This document shows, in pieces, positions 8,980 to 18,123 of a stretch of 64,000 bases of DNA. The position numbers and the translations under genes are program-made. The stretch comes from Jilunia laotingensis (GTDB taxonomy: Bacteria > Bacteroidota > Bacteroidia > Bacteroidales > Bacteroidaceae). Under the pieces are notes generated by a model. The model worked only from the letters and a program-made list of their open reading frames with translations, did not search any database and had not been told where the DNA came from. How positions within the stretch are numbered: the stretch's first letter is position 1; each line of letters begins with the position of its first letter. The stretch covers positions 2,852,001 through 2,916,000 of the forward strand of contig NZ_JACRTF010000001.1 of the NCBI RefSeq assembly GCF_014385165.1, in the 5' to 3' direction.

Positions 8980-11026
8980 CAGTTATTCCAAAGCGGTAAT
9001 TGCGTAGCGGCATCGGATAATTCAATATGACATCATAGTCCTGACTGAATACATTATTAATCTCTGCCGTGAGCCGCAGGTTTATTTTTCTCAGTTTGAT
9101 TTCTTTCATCAAAGTCATATCACTGGTATACCAGGGTTGGGTATGGTTGTAGATAATATTCTCTTGTTGGTTATAGCGTTCGCCCACATAGATATAGCTA
9201 TAATTCAGTGTCCAGCTATTCCATGATAAGGAGAGGATTACAGATCCGCTGTGCCAGGGGATGTAAGGGATCTGATCCCGGTAGTAATTGTCTCCTTGAT
9301 TGGTGCCGTCGGTTGTTTTAGGATTGGTCACATCGATTGCTTCCTGATAGGTGTATTGCAATTTAGTCGTTAGTTGCCATCCATAGGGAAATGCCCAGTT
9401 GAAGGCAGCTGAAGCATCTATTCCACGAATATCGACTTTTCCTAAATTGATCGTTGTCCAACGAAACTGCGGACCTTGTGGGAAAGAGATGATTTTATTT
9501 CTGACATCATTGAAATATACGTCTACTCCGATGTGCATATCTCTGAATAACTTGTTATTACGGGTGCGATCGTATGCAATGCCGACGTTATACTGAGTGG
9601 TAGTTTCCGGTTTCAGAGCCGGATTGCCCATGTCGGTATAATACAAGTCATTGAAGGTCGGTAACCGGTAGGCCGACTTATAGAAAGCTCTGAATATCAG
9701 TTCTTGCCGTTTAAACGGTTGGTAAGAGAAGAAGATACCGGGAACGAGTTTGCTCTTATTGGGAGCCGAATCCCGTTCACGTTTTTCTTCATTGACAAAA
9801 TTACCCAGTAGGCTGGCCTGTACTTTCAACCTGTCTGCTACTGTAAATGCTGTAGCCAATGATAACCAGTGCGTTCCTCTTGTCGCTTGATTGCTAGGGT
9901 GTTCTTTGTCATGATCATCTGTGACATTGTACCCGTCGAAATCGTTCCATTGGAAATCATAGGCCAATGAAACATCCCAAGCGGGAGATATCGAATACTT
10001 ATTAGACCATGAAAAATAAAATTCCTTTTGTTTGTAAATATCGTCAGCTAGCTTAATGCTTGGATCGTTGTTGTTATAGTGAGTGTAATCGAAAGCATAT
10101 TTCATATTGATACGTGTACTGAGTTTAGGAAGAAGATCATATTCAACTCCTCCTTGAATGAAAGAATTGCGGTCCCACAATCGTTCCGAACGTTTCCATA
10201 CATTGTTGACGATAGCTCCCGGTATTCCCCGTTCCGAAGTATAGTGATAGGCAAATGCATTCCATTTACCTTTCTCGAATACTCCATATAATCCGGCATC
10301 AATTCGCATGGCATCGATGTCGCTATTGTGGCGTACAGCGGTGGTGTCATATTTTAAGTTTCCTTCCACATCCACTCGGCGATAACGAAACTTATAATCT
10401 CCAGCTGACCCGATCCACTCGGCACTCATGCAAGTGCTGATCTTTTCGCTTAACTTATATTCGTAGAGTAGGGCAGGATTGAGGAATCCATAAGAACCAG
10501 CCTTTGCTTTCACTAACATGTTGGTGTTCTTGTTTCCTTCAAACTTGGGTCTGCGTGTCGTCAGATAGATGCTGCCCGATGAACCGAACTCTTTGGCAGA
10601 TTGGAATATTTCGCTCTTTTGTCCGTTGTAAAGCGAGATTTCTTCAATGTTATCAAGTGAAAATTTACCTAGGTCGATTTGTCCGTTTTGAGCATTTCCC
10701 AATTGAATGCCGTTGTAGAATACACCCATATGATTGGTACCCATACTGCGGATATTGACTGTTTTAAGTCCGGCTACGCCTCCGTAGTCTTTTATTTGTA
10801 GTCCCGAGAAGTAACGGATGGCATCCGCTACAGAGAAACTGTTGAGCTTTTTAAGTTCTTCTCCCTTCAACACTTGTGCCGGGATGACTTGCTTATAAGT
10901 TTTTGCCTTAATGACGACTTCGTCCAGCCTTTGGATGCTATCCAGCTTACTTTGTGCCCCCATAGGCAAAAGCATGCTGCATACCCCAACCAGACAGAGG
11001 AGCCGCCTGAATGTAGTTTTCCCCAT
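8969..11026 (-). CDS. btuB: TonB-dependent cobalamin receptor BtuB
   Basis: 685 residues. Signal peptide (about 1-24), TonB-box-like LDEVVIKAK near residue 33, plug domain about 45-160 (RYFSGLQIKDYGGVAGLKTV, NIRSMGTNHMGVFYNGIQLG), then a 22-strand type barrel ending in the aromatic NYRFGITVEI. It has no SusC-type N-terminal extension, as expected of vitamin or siderophore receptors. It is the first gene after a cobalamin riboswitch and overlaps the BtuG-like gene, which supports cobalamin as the substrate. It imports corrinoids across the outer membrane using TonB energy. Confidence 0.9.
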   Translation of the reverse strand: MGKTTFRRLLCLVGVCSMLLPMGAQSKLDSIQRLDEVVIKAKTYKQVIPAQVLKGEELKKLNSFSVADAIRYFSGLQIKDYGGVAGLKTVNIRSMGTNHMGVFYNGIQLGNAQNGQIDLGKFSLDNIEEISLYNGQKSEIFQSAKEFGSSGSIYLTTRRPKFEGNKNTNMLVKAKAGSYGFLNPALLYEYKLSEKISTCMSAEWIGSAGDYKFRYRRVDVEGNLKYDTTAVRHNSDIDAMRIDAGLYGVFEKGKWNAFAYHYTSERGIPGAIVNNVWKRSERLWDRNSFIQGGVEYDLLPKLSTRINMKYAFDYTHYNNNDPSIKLADDIYKQKEFYFSWSNKYSISPAWDVSLAYDFQWNDFDGYNVTDDHDKEHPSNQATRGTHWLSLATAFTVADRLKVQASLLGNFVNEEKRERDSAPNKSKLVPGIFFSYQPFKRQELIFRAFYKSAYRLPTFNDLYYTDMGNPALKPETTTQYNVGIAYDRTRNNKLFRDMHIGVDVYFNDVRNKIISFPQGPQFRWTTINLGKVDIRGIDASAAFNWAFPYGWQLTTKLQYTYQEAIDVTNPKTTDGTNQGDNYYRDQIPYIPWHSGSVILSLSWNSWTLNYSYIYVGERYNQQENIIYNHTQPWYTSDMTLMKEIKLRKINLRLTAEINNVFSQDYDVILNYPMPLRNYRFGITVEI

Positions 11027-11164
11027 TAATATTTCTATTTGATAGTTGTTTTATCCACCAAATAGCTTCAAAGAGTACCAATATGTATGAATAACCTTTT
11101 CCGCAACACAGTGTATTGTTTGCGGATTAACGGATTCATAGCTCGTCCTCGAAAGCTATTGAAC

Positions 11165-11350
11165 GTATTGCATGGCAGGTCTTCTGACTTATTTCTGTAA
11201 CAAGCGCCTTCCCAATCGACTTAAATGTCTTTCAGTGGCATCGAGTGTGTGCTTGCTACGTTTTGATGAAACTTACAGCAACGGGACTGTTCAGGATTTT
11301 CACCTGATTCCCTTTTAATCATTTCTTCCGTATGCCTGGAGGAAATGAAC
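11165..11350 (-). ncRNA. Cobalamin (AdoCbl-type) riboswitch
   Basis: Read on minus, the segment carries the conserved order of the cobalamin riboswitch: AGGGAATCAGGTGAAAATCC, CAGTCCCGTTGCTGTAA, the GCCACTG element, GGGAAGGCG and finally AGTCAGAAGACCTGCC. It lies about 140 bases upstream of btuB on the same strand. When B12 is plentiful such elements normally shut off expression of the uptake genes below. All five downstream minus-strand genes are closely packed, so the switch probably controls the whole transcript to about base 500. Confidence 0.95.
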
Positions 11351-11360
11351 CAATGCGCTG

Positions 11361-11368
11361 CAAAATTA
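11361..11368 (-). promoter_or_regulatory. Bacteroides -7 promoter element for the riboswitch/btuB operon
   Basis: The minus strand reads TAATTTTG, a perfect match to the Bacteroides -7 consensus TAnnTTTG, immediately upstream of the riboswitch fold. The upstream T-rich stretch could act as the -33 region, but no exact TTTG is seen at the ideal distance. Confidence 0.6.
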
Positions 11369-11524
11369 TAAAATAGTTTGGATATAAAGTGAAAAAAGAT
11401 ATATTTCTTTTCTGATCAAGTTTCATAATATGTCGATAGGATAGGTTAGGGATAGCTGTTTTTAACTAAATACTCGCAAATCCCAAGCGTATAGAAATCT
11501 CATGTGGAAGATGGGTATACATAA
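11369..11524. other. Intergenic stretch upstream of the B12 operon
   Basis: About 155 bases of AT-rich sequence between the riboswitch promoter and the terminator of the next minus-strand gene. I see no open frame or further regulatory motif. Confidence 0.5.
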
Positions 11525-11567
11525 AAAATACTTAAGGTATAAATGCTTATGCAACCTTAAGTATTTT
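11525..11567 (-). terminator. Terminator downstream of the 484-residue secreted protein gene
   Basis: Inverted repeat AAAATACTTAAGGT (11525-11538) with ACCTTAAGTATTTT (11554-11567), 15-base loop. On minus the 3' arm runs into UAUUUUUUAU, fitting an intrinsic terminator about 30 bases after the stop at 11598. Confidence 0.7.
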
Positions 11568-11597
11568 CTTTTTATGAGTGTGTCAGTGAATAAATGG

Positions 11598-13052
11598 TTA
11601 TTTTACATAGACTTTTCCACGAACTCCCTGTTGATCTCCGGAACTAAATAGATAGAAGTACACTCCTTGCGCAATGTTGTTTATTGTGGCTTGATTATTT
11701 TCATTAGTTACGGTTATTATCCGATATAGGCTGCCATCCTCGGAATAGATGTTTAGTCGGTTGAATATATTGGTTCTATCCCAATTGAAAGAGAGTTTCC
11801 CTTTTTCAGGACACTGAACTTTAACGGATAAATTGTCCGATTTGTTCACTTGTATTCCGGTAGTTTTATAGCAAGTGCCTTCTTCGCTTTGATACACCAA
11901 TTCACCATTTTCTGCGTGGTAACATAAAAGTTTGCTTTCAGTATTGTTGGTAAAATATGGATTGAACTTGCCAATCCCGTAGGACAAGCTACCGATACTT
12001 TCTACCATAGTTCCGAAATAAGAAGGTTCTAAATGAAAGCATTTCCGCTTTACGTCATCCCCATTCGGCAAGATGGTATCGGTTATTGCAACCACAGTTG
12101 CTGTTGCATCCTTTTTGGAGTCTCCTGTATAGAAAGTGAATTTGTCACCTACGTTCAGGTTGAAGTCAAACCAAAGATATTCCTTGTTGGTATGTTCGTT
12201 ATAAACGTAAAATTGGTTTCCTGCACCTTCCCGCATATAATAGGCTAATTTCATGTCGGACAAATCTTCATTCCTGCTACTCCAGATTTCATAGTAGTAC
12301 GTTTCATTAATCATTTTGCTGTTTTTTATGATAGAAGTGACCGTGGTTCCTTCCGATGGGTTTGTGGCAGATGGCGACCATACTGCCCATTTCTTACCAC
12401 CATATAACAATCTTTTAGTCAGAATTTTGTGGAAGCAGGTGTTATCTTCATCCATATAAAGAGTCTTTTCCGCATCATGGCAGCATAAGAGTTTGCTGTT
12501 TGTACCTGTGCATCCTACGCACAATGCCCCTATGCCGAATCTCAGCGATCCAATACCTTCTATCCACACTTCTTCAACTCCTCCAACGTTGCCATCACCG
12601 TAATAACGACCGACATCCATATACTTCCGGGATATGCCGTCTCCTTGCGGCAAAATGGTATCTCCCGCTGCTATTATGCACAATTCCATTCTATCGGATT
12701 TTGGATGATTAAATATATCACCTTTCTTTAGATTAAAATCCATATATAGATATTCCTCTTCCGTATCCGGTTCATACCAATAGACTTTTCTATCAGCCTC
12801 CCGAAGATAGTATCCACTAAATGTCAAGTCCGAAAGATCCTCCTTCCATGATTCAAAAACTTTCCAATAAGTTAGACCATTGATCTCAACAGAACCTTGT
12901 ATTACGTTTGTGATTGTCAGTTCGGTTTCAATGTCATATTTCCATATTAATTTAGCCCACTGTTTGCCCTCATAGAACCAAGGTTCGGATGATTGGCACC
13001 ATGCTCCCAGGAAAGGAAACAGGCATAGAATTGATAATAGTACCTTTTTCAT
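11598..13052 (-). CDS. Secreted protein with two tandem repeats and sorting-like C-terminus
   Basis: 484 residues, with signal peptide MKKVLLSILCLFPFLGAWCQ. Two homologous halves follow, about 28-210 and 215-395. Each contains G-K-x-W-A, an EDLSD segment, a DFNL(K/N)xGD segment, DTILP-x-GD, IGSL-x-(F/Y)GIG and a SKLLCxH(D/A)(A/E) segment. The C-terminal 80 residues (LNIYSEDGSLYR, then GVYFYLF) resemble the TIGR04183-type sorting domain. No enzyme motif was recognised. A 38-codon secreted peptide gene lies 60 bases upstream on the same strand. Function unknown. Confidence 0.75.
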   Translation of the reverse strand: MKKVLLSILCLFPFLGAWCQSSEPWFYEGKQWAKLIWKYDIETELTITNVIQGSVEINGLTYWKVFESWKEDLSDLTFSGYYLREADRKVYWYEPDTEEEYLYMDFNLKKGDIFNHPKSDRMELCIIAAGDTILPQGDGISRKYMDVGRYYGDGNVGGVEEVWIEGIGSLRFGIGALCVGCTGTNSKLLCCHDAEKTLYMDEDNTCFHKILTKRLLYGGKKWAVWSPSATNPSEGTTVTSIIKNSKMINETYYYEIWSSRNEDLSDMKLAYYMREGAGNQFYVYNEHTNKEYLWFDFNLNVGDKFTFYTGDSKKDATATVVAITDTILPNGDDVKRKCFHLEPSYFGTMVESIGSLSYGIGKFNPYFTNNTESKLLCYHAENGELVYQSEEGTCYKTTGIQVNKSDNLSVKVQCPEKGKLSFNWDRTNIFNRLNIYSEDGSLYRIITVTNENNQATINNIAQGVYFYLFSSGDQQGVRGKVYVK

Positions 13053-13113
13053 ATTTATAGGTTTTACATATAATTTGGACTCTGATGATTAAACTCATTT
13101 AATTATCATTATT

Positions 13114-13230
13114 TTATTTGATGGGGAAGGTGCTTTCATAATGAATTGTTCTTATGGAATCCACCTTCATTTGTGCGAAACAGACTAAACAGCCAAATAG
13201 AGTGACTAAAAATAAAATGTGCTTTTTCAT
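13114..13230 (-). CDS. Tiny secreted peptide (38 aa), paralogue of the one at 46288-46416
   Basis: ATG at 13230 and TAA at 13114-13116 give 38 residues. The first 20, MKKHILFLVTLFGCLVCFAQ, form a complete signal peptide with a CFAQ cleavage region, leaving a mature peptide of about 18 residues ending TFPIK. A second gene at 46288-46416 encodes a peptide with the same N-terminus (MKK-aromatic or His-IL-leucine-rich-CFAQ). Both sit just upstream of a secreted-protein gene on the same strand. It could instead be the remnant N-terminus of a longer secreted protein; the recurrence and intact stop argue for a real small gene. Product unknown. Confidence 0.45.
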   Translation of the reverse strand: MKKHILFLVTLFGCLVCFAQMKVDSIRTIHYESTFPIK

Positions 13231-14091
13231 TGCAAATACGTTTTTAATTATACTTCGGCTAACTATATCATTTAAGAGTATGCTCTTGAATTGGATCTAT
13301 CAAATATACGTTTAAGTATTTACTTATACCTCTATTTGTTAATTTTCTCAAAGGTAGATATACTTTTTGATGAAGGCAAATATTTATCTGCTTTTTTTTC
13401 AGATAATTATCTCTACTCTATAATGATTTTGGATTTTTGCTATTGTTAATATTTGTGTATCCATTCATCTCTTAAGTTCTGGAATTGACATGGATAAGGA
13501 GTTGAATATGTTTTTCCTTTTTTATAGTAACGATTGAATATATATAGCAATATGCTCTTGTTTTTTCTCTATTGCTAACCGAGGTCTTTTATAAATTCAT
13601 CACAATATTACTCCCGAAGGTCATTTCTAGGGTTAAGAAGTAATGAAAAGGAGATAAAATCACTATAAATGACGGATGAAATAGCTATAACGAATGGATG
13701 GAATAGCCATTCCCAACAGATGAAATACGGATAGCCAACGGATAGAGTAACAATTTCCATCAAATGCTATAATATTTTCCAGTAAATTAAGGCTGATTTT
13801 ATCTTATCGGCTTCATCTTTTCTCCTTTTTTTCTCTATTTGCCCTCTTTGGATGAAGCTGTCTTTTTTGATAGAATGAAATGAGAACTTTGAAAATAATG
13901 TATCGTTTTGAACAAACGAGGGGATAAGCGATGTGCTGGGTCGCTTATTGTCTTATTTTACTTGCAATTTGAAAAATCCTAATTGCTGTATATTGCGTTT
14001 CTTTGAATCATATGTGTCCTTGGCCCGAAAGATTGCACTGAATGACATATGGAAATTACTTTTTGCCAAAATGACAATTTGTTCGGGGCTT
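13231..14091. other. Long AT-rich intergenic region with a 22-bp repeat array
   Basis: About 860 bases without a credible gene; two overlapping frames at about 13933-14219 are not supported. It holds the 22-bp repeat array at 13675-13762 (listed separately), then a pyrimidine-rich stretch (about 13811-13845) and a GAATGAAATGA segment (about 13873) that recur at the same distance after the array at 50.7 kb. It is upstream of the 38-aa peptide gene and downstream of the TPR/AraC gene. Confidence 0.55.
13675..13762. repeat. 22-bp tandem repeat array, subfamily A (4 units)
   Basis: Units begin with GATgaa, GATgga, GATgaa and GATaga at 13675, 13697, 13719 and 13741, exactly 22 bases apart. The unit is close to GATGAAATAGCCATTNCCAACA. 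It matches the array at 50684-50792 in unit, period and downstream flank. The units are contiguous, so there are no unique spacers. Confidence 0.75.
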
Positions 14092-15840
14092 TTAGGCATC
14101 CGGGAGGTTTCCTTTTTTCTCTTTTGCCATTTTTTGAAATATAGAAGGAGTGATTCCGATATGCTTTTTAAATAATAAGATGAAGTTGGCATGTGATTTA
14201 TATCCGACACTCTGTGCAATGGCTTGGATGGTGTAATTACCGTACTGTTCGATGTTCAATAGGCGTTTTTGGGCTTCACGGATTCGATATTCATTGATGA
14301 ATGAACGAAAATTCTGGCAATAAGTATCATTGATCACTTGTGAGATATATCGCGAATTATAACCTGTCAAATCAGCAAGCCGTTCGATGTTGAAGTCGCA
14401 ATCACAAATAATTTCGGTATTTGTCATCACTTGCTCGACTGCTGATAAGATGTTTTCTTTTTGTTCTTTGGTCAGTTTATCTACCGAATATTGTTTTGGA
14501 TTCTCAACTGATTCCTCTTTTGGATTTAAGGCTGGGGGAAGTGTGCCGGATGGGGGAGTAGCCGGTTGGTTATGCAATTGGGAAGAAACGGTTGCCAGTT
14601 CCTCTTTCAGGTTTTCAACCTTTTTTTCAAGGATTTTACGTCGTTCGGTATTGGTTTCTGCTGATTTCAGAATTTCATTGTTGCGTACAAACAGAGCTTG
14701 GTAAGCTTGATTGAGTCTCCGCTTTTGCAGATAGAGTAAAACAAGCATAATTATGAATAACACTAAGCTGCCGGAGACGATTATTAAAACTTTAGACTGC
14801 AATTTGATTCGTATGTCTTTTTCCTCGGATTCTGCATTTAGTCGATTGATCTTCCGATAAGTTTTTTCGGTCTCGTACATCAGTTGCGCATCTTTGATAC
14901 GATTTATTTTACCTTCTTCAAATAATGAATCGGAAAGTACCAGATAACGATTACCATAGAATATGGCTTTCTCCCGGTCTCCTTTCTTCTTATATAATTC
15001 GTTTAACTTTTTTAGCGATTCACGTTGCATATAAGCCGGGGTTTCTGGGTTTTCGATTGACTTCTGCCAATAATAAATCGCAGAATCTCGCTGTGAATCA
15101 CCATACAATTCGGCCAAGTAACCATAGGCTGAGCTTAGAAAAGAAGCATTCAACCGGTGTTGGATGGCGTAATTGGCTGTTTGTTTCAAACTTTGTATGG
15201 CATCGTTAGTCTTTTTCTCTTCCCGGAGAATCAACCCTTTATTGAGATAACAAAAATAATCGATGATGGAATCTCTGTTTACAAGTTCGCACATCTTTCG
15301 ATAGTATAGTTTGGCTTCATCTACCTTGTGAAGACTATTGTATACTCCTACAATGTTGATCAATAGCGATTTATAATTTTTCTCATCCTTCAACTTTTCT
15401 GCATATTTCATACCTTTCTTATAGTATTCCACTCCCTGCATATGATCGTTCCATGAGCAATATATTTTCCCTATATTATTGTATATTTGTGGGAACAGGT
15501 CTTCAAAGTCGTTTTCTTCAGCGATCTTGGTTGCAGTTATAAAGGAATCGAATGATTCGGTATAATATCCTTTCTTGAAATAGATATCACCTAATTGAAT
15601 ACAAGCTTGTGCGCAGATGTATTTGTCCGACGATTCGAGTTTGGGAGAGTGTCGTTTCGCTATCAATATGTAGAATCCCATGGCTGTATCGACATGCGTA
15701 TGTTGAAGGTAGGAAGTGGCTCTTGAGTAAAGTGAGGATATGGGGATTTGAGCCAGTGAGTCGCGATCGAACCAGTTCTCACTGCATATATAAGTTGTTG
15801 CAAATTGGAGAAATGTGATTAGTAAGAATAACTTTTTCAT
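14092..15840 (-). CDS. TPR-containing membrane regulator with AraC-type DNA-binding domain
   Basis: 582 residues. A signal peptide (1-20) is followed by a periplasmic TPR array (about 30-330, with helices such as ICAQACIQLGDIYFKKGYY), one transmembrane helix about 351-372, a coiled coil with a proline-rich linker (about 373-440) and an AraC-type HTH (about 463-575, with RLADLTGYNSRYISQVIND and QAIAQSVGYKSHANFILLF). This architecture is known in Bacteroides as a one-protein sensor-regulator. No kinase or receiver domain is present. It is divergent from the secreted YD-like gene at 16039, a plausible target. Ligand unknown. Confidence 0.85.
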   Translation of the reverse strand: MKKLFLLITFLQFATTYICSENWFDRDSLAQIPISSLYSRATSYLQHTHVDTAMGFYILIAKRHSPKLESSDKYICAQACIQLGDIYFKKGYYTESFDSFITATKIAEENDFEDLFPQIYNNIGKIYCSWNDHMQGVEYYKKGMKYAEKLKDEKNYKSLLINIVGVYNSLHKVDEAKLYYRKMCELVNRDSIIDYFCYLNKGLILREEKKTNDAIQSLKQTANYAIQHRLNASFLSSAYGYLAELYGDSQRDSAIYYWQKSIENPETPAYMQRESLKKLNELYKKKGDREKAIFYGNRYLVLSDSLFEEGKINRIKDAQLMYETEKTYRKINRLNAESEEKDIRIKLQSKVLIIVSGSLVLFIIMLVLLYLQKRRLNQAYQALFVRNNEILKSAETNTERRKILEKKVENLKEELATVSSQLHNQPATPPSGTLPPALNPKEESVENPKQYSVDKLTKEQKENILSAVEQVMTNTEIICDCDFNIERLADLTGYNSRYISQVINDTYCQNFRSFINEYRIREAQKRLLNIEQYGNYTIQAIAQSVGYKSHANFILLFKKHIGITPSIFQKMAKEKKGNLPDA

Positions 15841-16038
15841 TGCCGTGTTTGCTTTTTGTTAACAAATGTATGCATAATATGCGGAAAAGCAAAATTAGAG
15901 TGACGTATTCTTCCGAATTATTAGTAACTATAGGAGGAGATATTTACGAATTCGGGAATTCATGAAACATGAGATTGCATGTTTTAATCTATATCCTTAG
16001 TTTTGACCCATCGATTAAGCGATTGTTTAACTCTAAAA

Positions 16039-16740
16039 ATGAATAATATGAAGCTGAGAAATTTACTTTTGATTATCGTATCATGTTTCTGCTTACCGGT
16101 GATCGGTCAGGAATTCATCGGTTTGTCATTCCTTTCCGGATCGATAGAACCCAAATTACATCCGGTCGAAGGTCCGGTGTCTTTTAAAGAGCAGCTCGAA
16201 GCACTTGTATCTTCGGAAAAAGCTCGTCTACGTGCAAAGAGAGAAGCAGAAGACCATCAGGAACCCAGTCAGTGGTTGGATTGGAGTAGAGTGCAAACAC
16301 GTAAAGCGGCAGAAAGTGGTAAATTACGTTTGGACAGTATTATAGGGACAAATCCTGACGGTTCTAATTATACCCGGCAGTACTTCGTTTTCAATGGTCA
16401 GAATAAAGTTATCCAACGGCTTAATTCATTTTGGGATGCTTCGACAAAGACTTGGACTACTGTAGAGGAATACAACTTCGAATGGGATGAAGATGGATAT
16501 GTATTAATGCAGTCTGTAGAAGCATACGGAGGAGGACAGCGTTTTGAATATATTTATAATGATAAGAAGTGGGGAATTGAACAGGTGATTTATAGTCTTG
16601 ATGATGTTGGCAATTGGGTAAAGGTACAAAAAAGCGAATATAAGTATGATGACAGGGCCAATATAATCGATGAAATGGTCTATTTATGGAAAGATAACGG
16701 ATGGGTGAAAGCTGCTCATAATTGCGGCTACATGGGATGA
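16039..16740 (+). CDS. Secreted YD-repeat-like protein, 5' half of a frameshifted gene
   Basis: The longest frame begins at 16003, but ATG at 16039 (MNNMKLRNLLLIIVSCFCLPVIGQ) gives a clean signal peptide. The body has tryptophan- and tyrosine-rich repeats like YD/RHS-type strands (YNFEWDEDGYVLMQSVEAYG, SEYKYDDRANIIDEMVY). The frame ends at TGA 16738-16740, right where the frame of the next open reading frame reads on without a break (IAATWDEENLQTSFL). The change of frame lies between 16706 and 16740. So this is the N-terminal part of one protein of about 660 residues split by a one-base indel, or a sequencing error. Confidence 0.65.
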   Translation: MNNMKLRNLLLIIVSCFCLPVIGQEFIGLSFLSGSIEPKLHPVEGPVSFKEQLEALVSSEKARLRAKREAEDHQEPSQWLDWSRVQTRKAAESGKLRLDSIIGTNPDGSNYTRQYFVFNGQNKVIQRLNSFWDASTKTWTTVEEYNFEWDEDGYVLMQSVEAYGGGQRFEYIYNDKKWGIEQVIYSLDDVGNWVKVQKSEYKYDDRANIIDEMVYLWKDNGWVKAAHNCGYMG

Positions 16741-18025
16741 GGAAAACCTGCAGACAAGCTTTTTATCCATGTCGTGGAACGGGGCGGAGTGGATCGGTGA
16801 AAGTAAAGAAGATTATACGTGGTATGCAAAAGATCAATTGTCATATAAAGGCATGTGGCGTTGGTTGGACGATTCCAAAGAATGGCAACTTGTAGATATA
16901 TTCTTTCAAGAATTCAATCAAGCCGGACAATGTACTGCACAAAGAAGAAAATTTTGGAATGATGACCGCAAGGATTGGGGAGGAGAATATGAATCATGGG
17001 GACCGTTAGGAGGAATATGCGTGACTTACGATGCTATTATCACTTATGATGAATTAGGTCGTGCCATTCTTCAACAACACAAAGAATGTTGCAACGATAG
17101 TACGGAATGGGTACTTAAAAGCGAGATGATCACTGAATGGACTGACGGGCTTGAAAATGGCGATTATGAAAGTGAGATGAATGCCTATCTTTATATCGGT
17201 GATACAAATGAAAAGATATGGAATCAACAGGAGTTTGAACGCTATAATGCCAAAGGACTTCGTACCTGGTTGTTTAATAGAATGCAAAGTTTAGACGGAA
17301 CCGAAATGAATGACAATTATGAAGAAAAGTACGCTTTTGATGAACGGGGAAATTTAACTTATAGTGCAGTATGGGATTGGAAGGATGGTAAACGTACTCC
17401 TACTATTGAAGAGAAAAACACGTATGATGCAAATGATAGTATCATTGAATCTTATTACCGTCAAGGAAAGGGTAATGGCTCAATTCCATTCGGTACTTCT
17501 CAAAAAGTTGCCGGGTATGAGGAACAGGATGATAAAGACTGGGAAAATACCTCCCATTTTACGTACGCATATAAGAACGGAGTCCGTACTGAGAAACTGA
17601 AATGGAAATGGAACGGTACGGAATGGGTTGCCGATTCAGGGAGTGAAGTTGAATATGACTGGAATGTACCGACCAGCGAATTAATTACTATGGATGGTTA
17701 TCTTGATCCTTATAAAATTGATTTTATTTTTAATTATATCGGTAATGGTGCAAATGATTGGCTTGCTAAAACAGATACTTATTATTATACCGATAAATTA
17801 ACAGGTATGCAAAAAGTCGTTTCCGGCAATATCACTTTTGATAATAATGTGCTAAAAATAAACGAAGGAGATGAATTTGAAAACCGTGTCTACGATATGA
17901 CCGGTAAATTGGTTTATGCAGGGCACCAATCAGAGGAAAATTTAAGTCATCTGAGTACAGGTATCTATATTGTGAACAGTTGTATTGATGGTGCGTCGTT
18001 TACACTCAAAATAGCGATCAGGTAA
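16741..18025 (+). pseudogene. Secreted YD-repeat-like protein, 3' half of the frameshifted gene
   Basis: Continues the protein that starts at 16039 in another frame (open from about 16709; first ATG 16769). Repeats such as EKYAFDERGNLTYSAVWDWK, and the terminal module with NRVYDMTGKLVYAG and STGIYIVNS, which resembles the TIGR04183 sorting domain, show it is the real C-terminal half. Alone it has no signal peptide, so it would not be exported. A hairpin follows at 18049-18083. Similar YD-like proteins are common and uncharacterised in Bacteroides; no function is proposed. Confidence 0.65.
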
Positions 18026-18048
18026 AACCATGCTATTTGAATAAAGAG

Positions 18049-18083
18049 TCCGGCTACTTTGTTCCATGAATGGAGTAGCCGGA
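18049..18083. terminator. Terminator between convergent genes
   Basis: TCCGGCTACT (18049-18058) pairs with AGTAGCCGGA (18074-18083), 15-base loop, followed by TCTTGTT on plus and by CTCTTTATT on minus. It sits between the secreted YD-like gene (plus) and the efflux operon (minus) and could serve both. Confidence 0.7.
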
Positions 18084-18123
18084 TCTTGTTACGTTGTTTG
18101 ATTTATTTCTTGGTGTGCATTAG

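Noticed and set aside
13933..14219. Two short overlapping frames on opposite strands
   Set aside because: Both overlap the end of the TPR/AraC gene or its downstream spacer and have no start signal or known domain.
16769..18025. Independent cytoplasmic gene starting at 16769
   Set aside because: The frame continues upstream of this ATG with protein-like sequence that joins the preceding exported frame, so it is the 3' half of a frameshifted gene.
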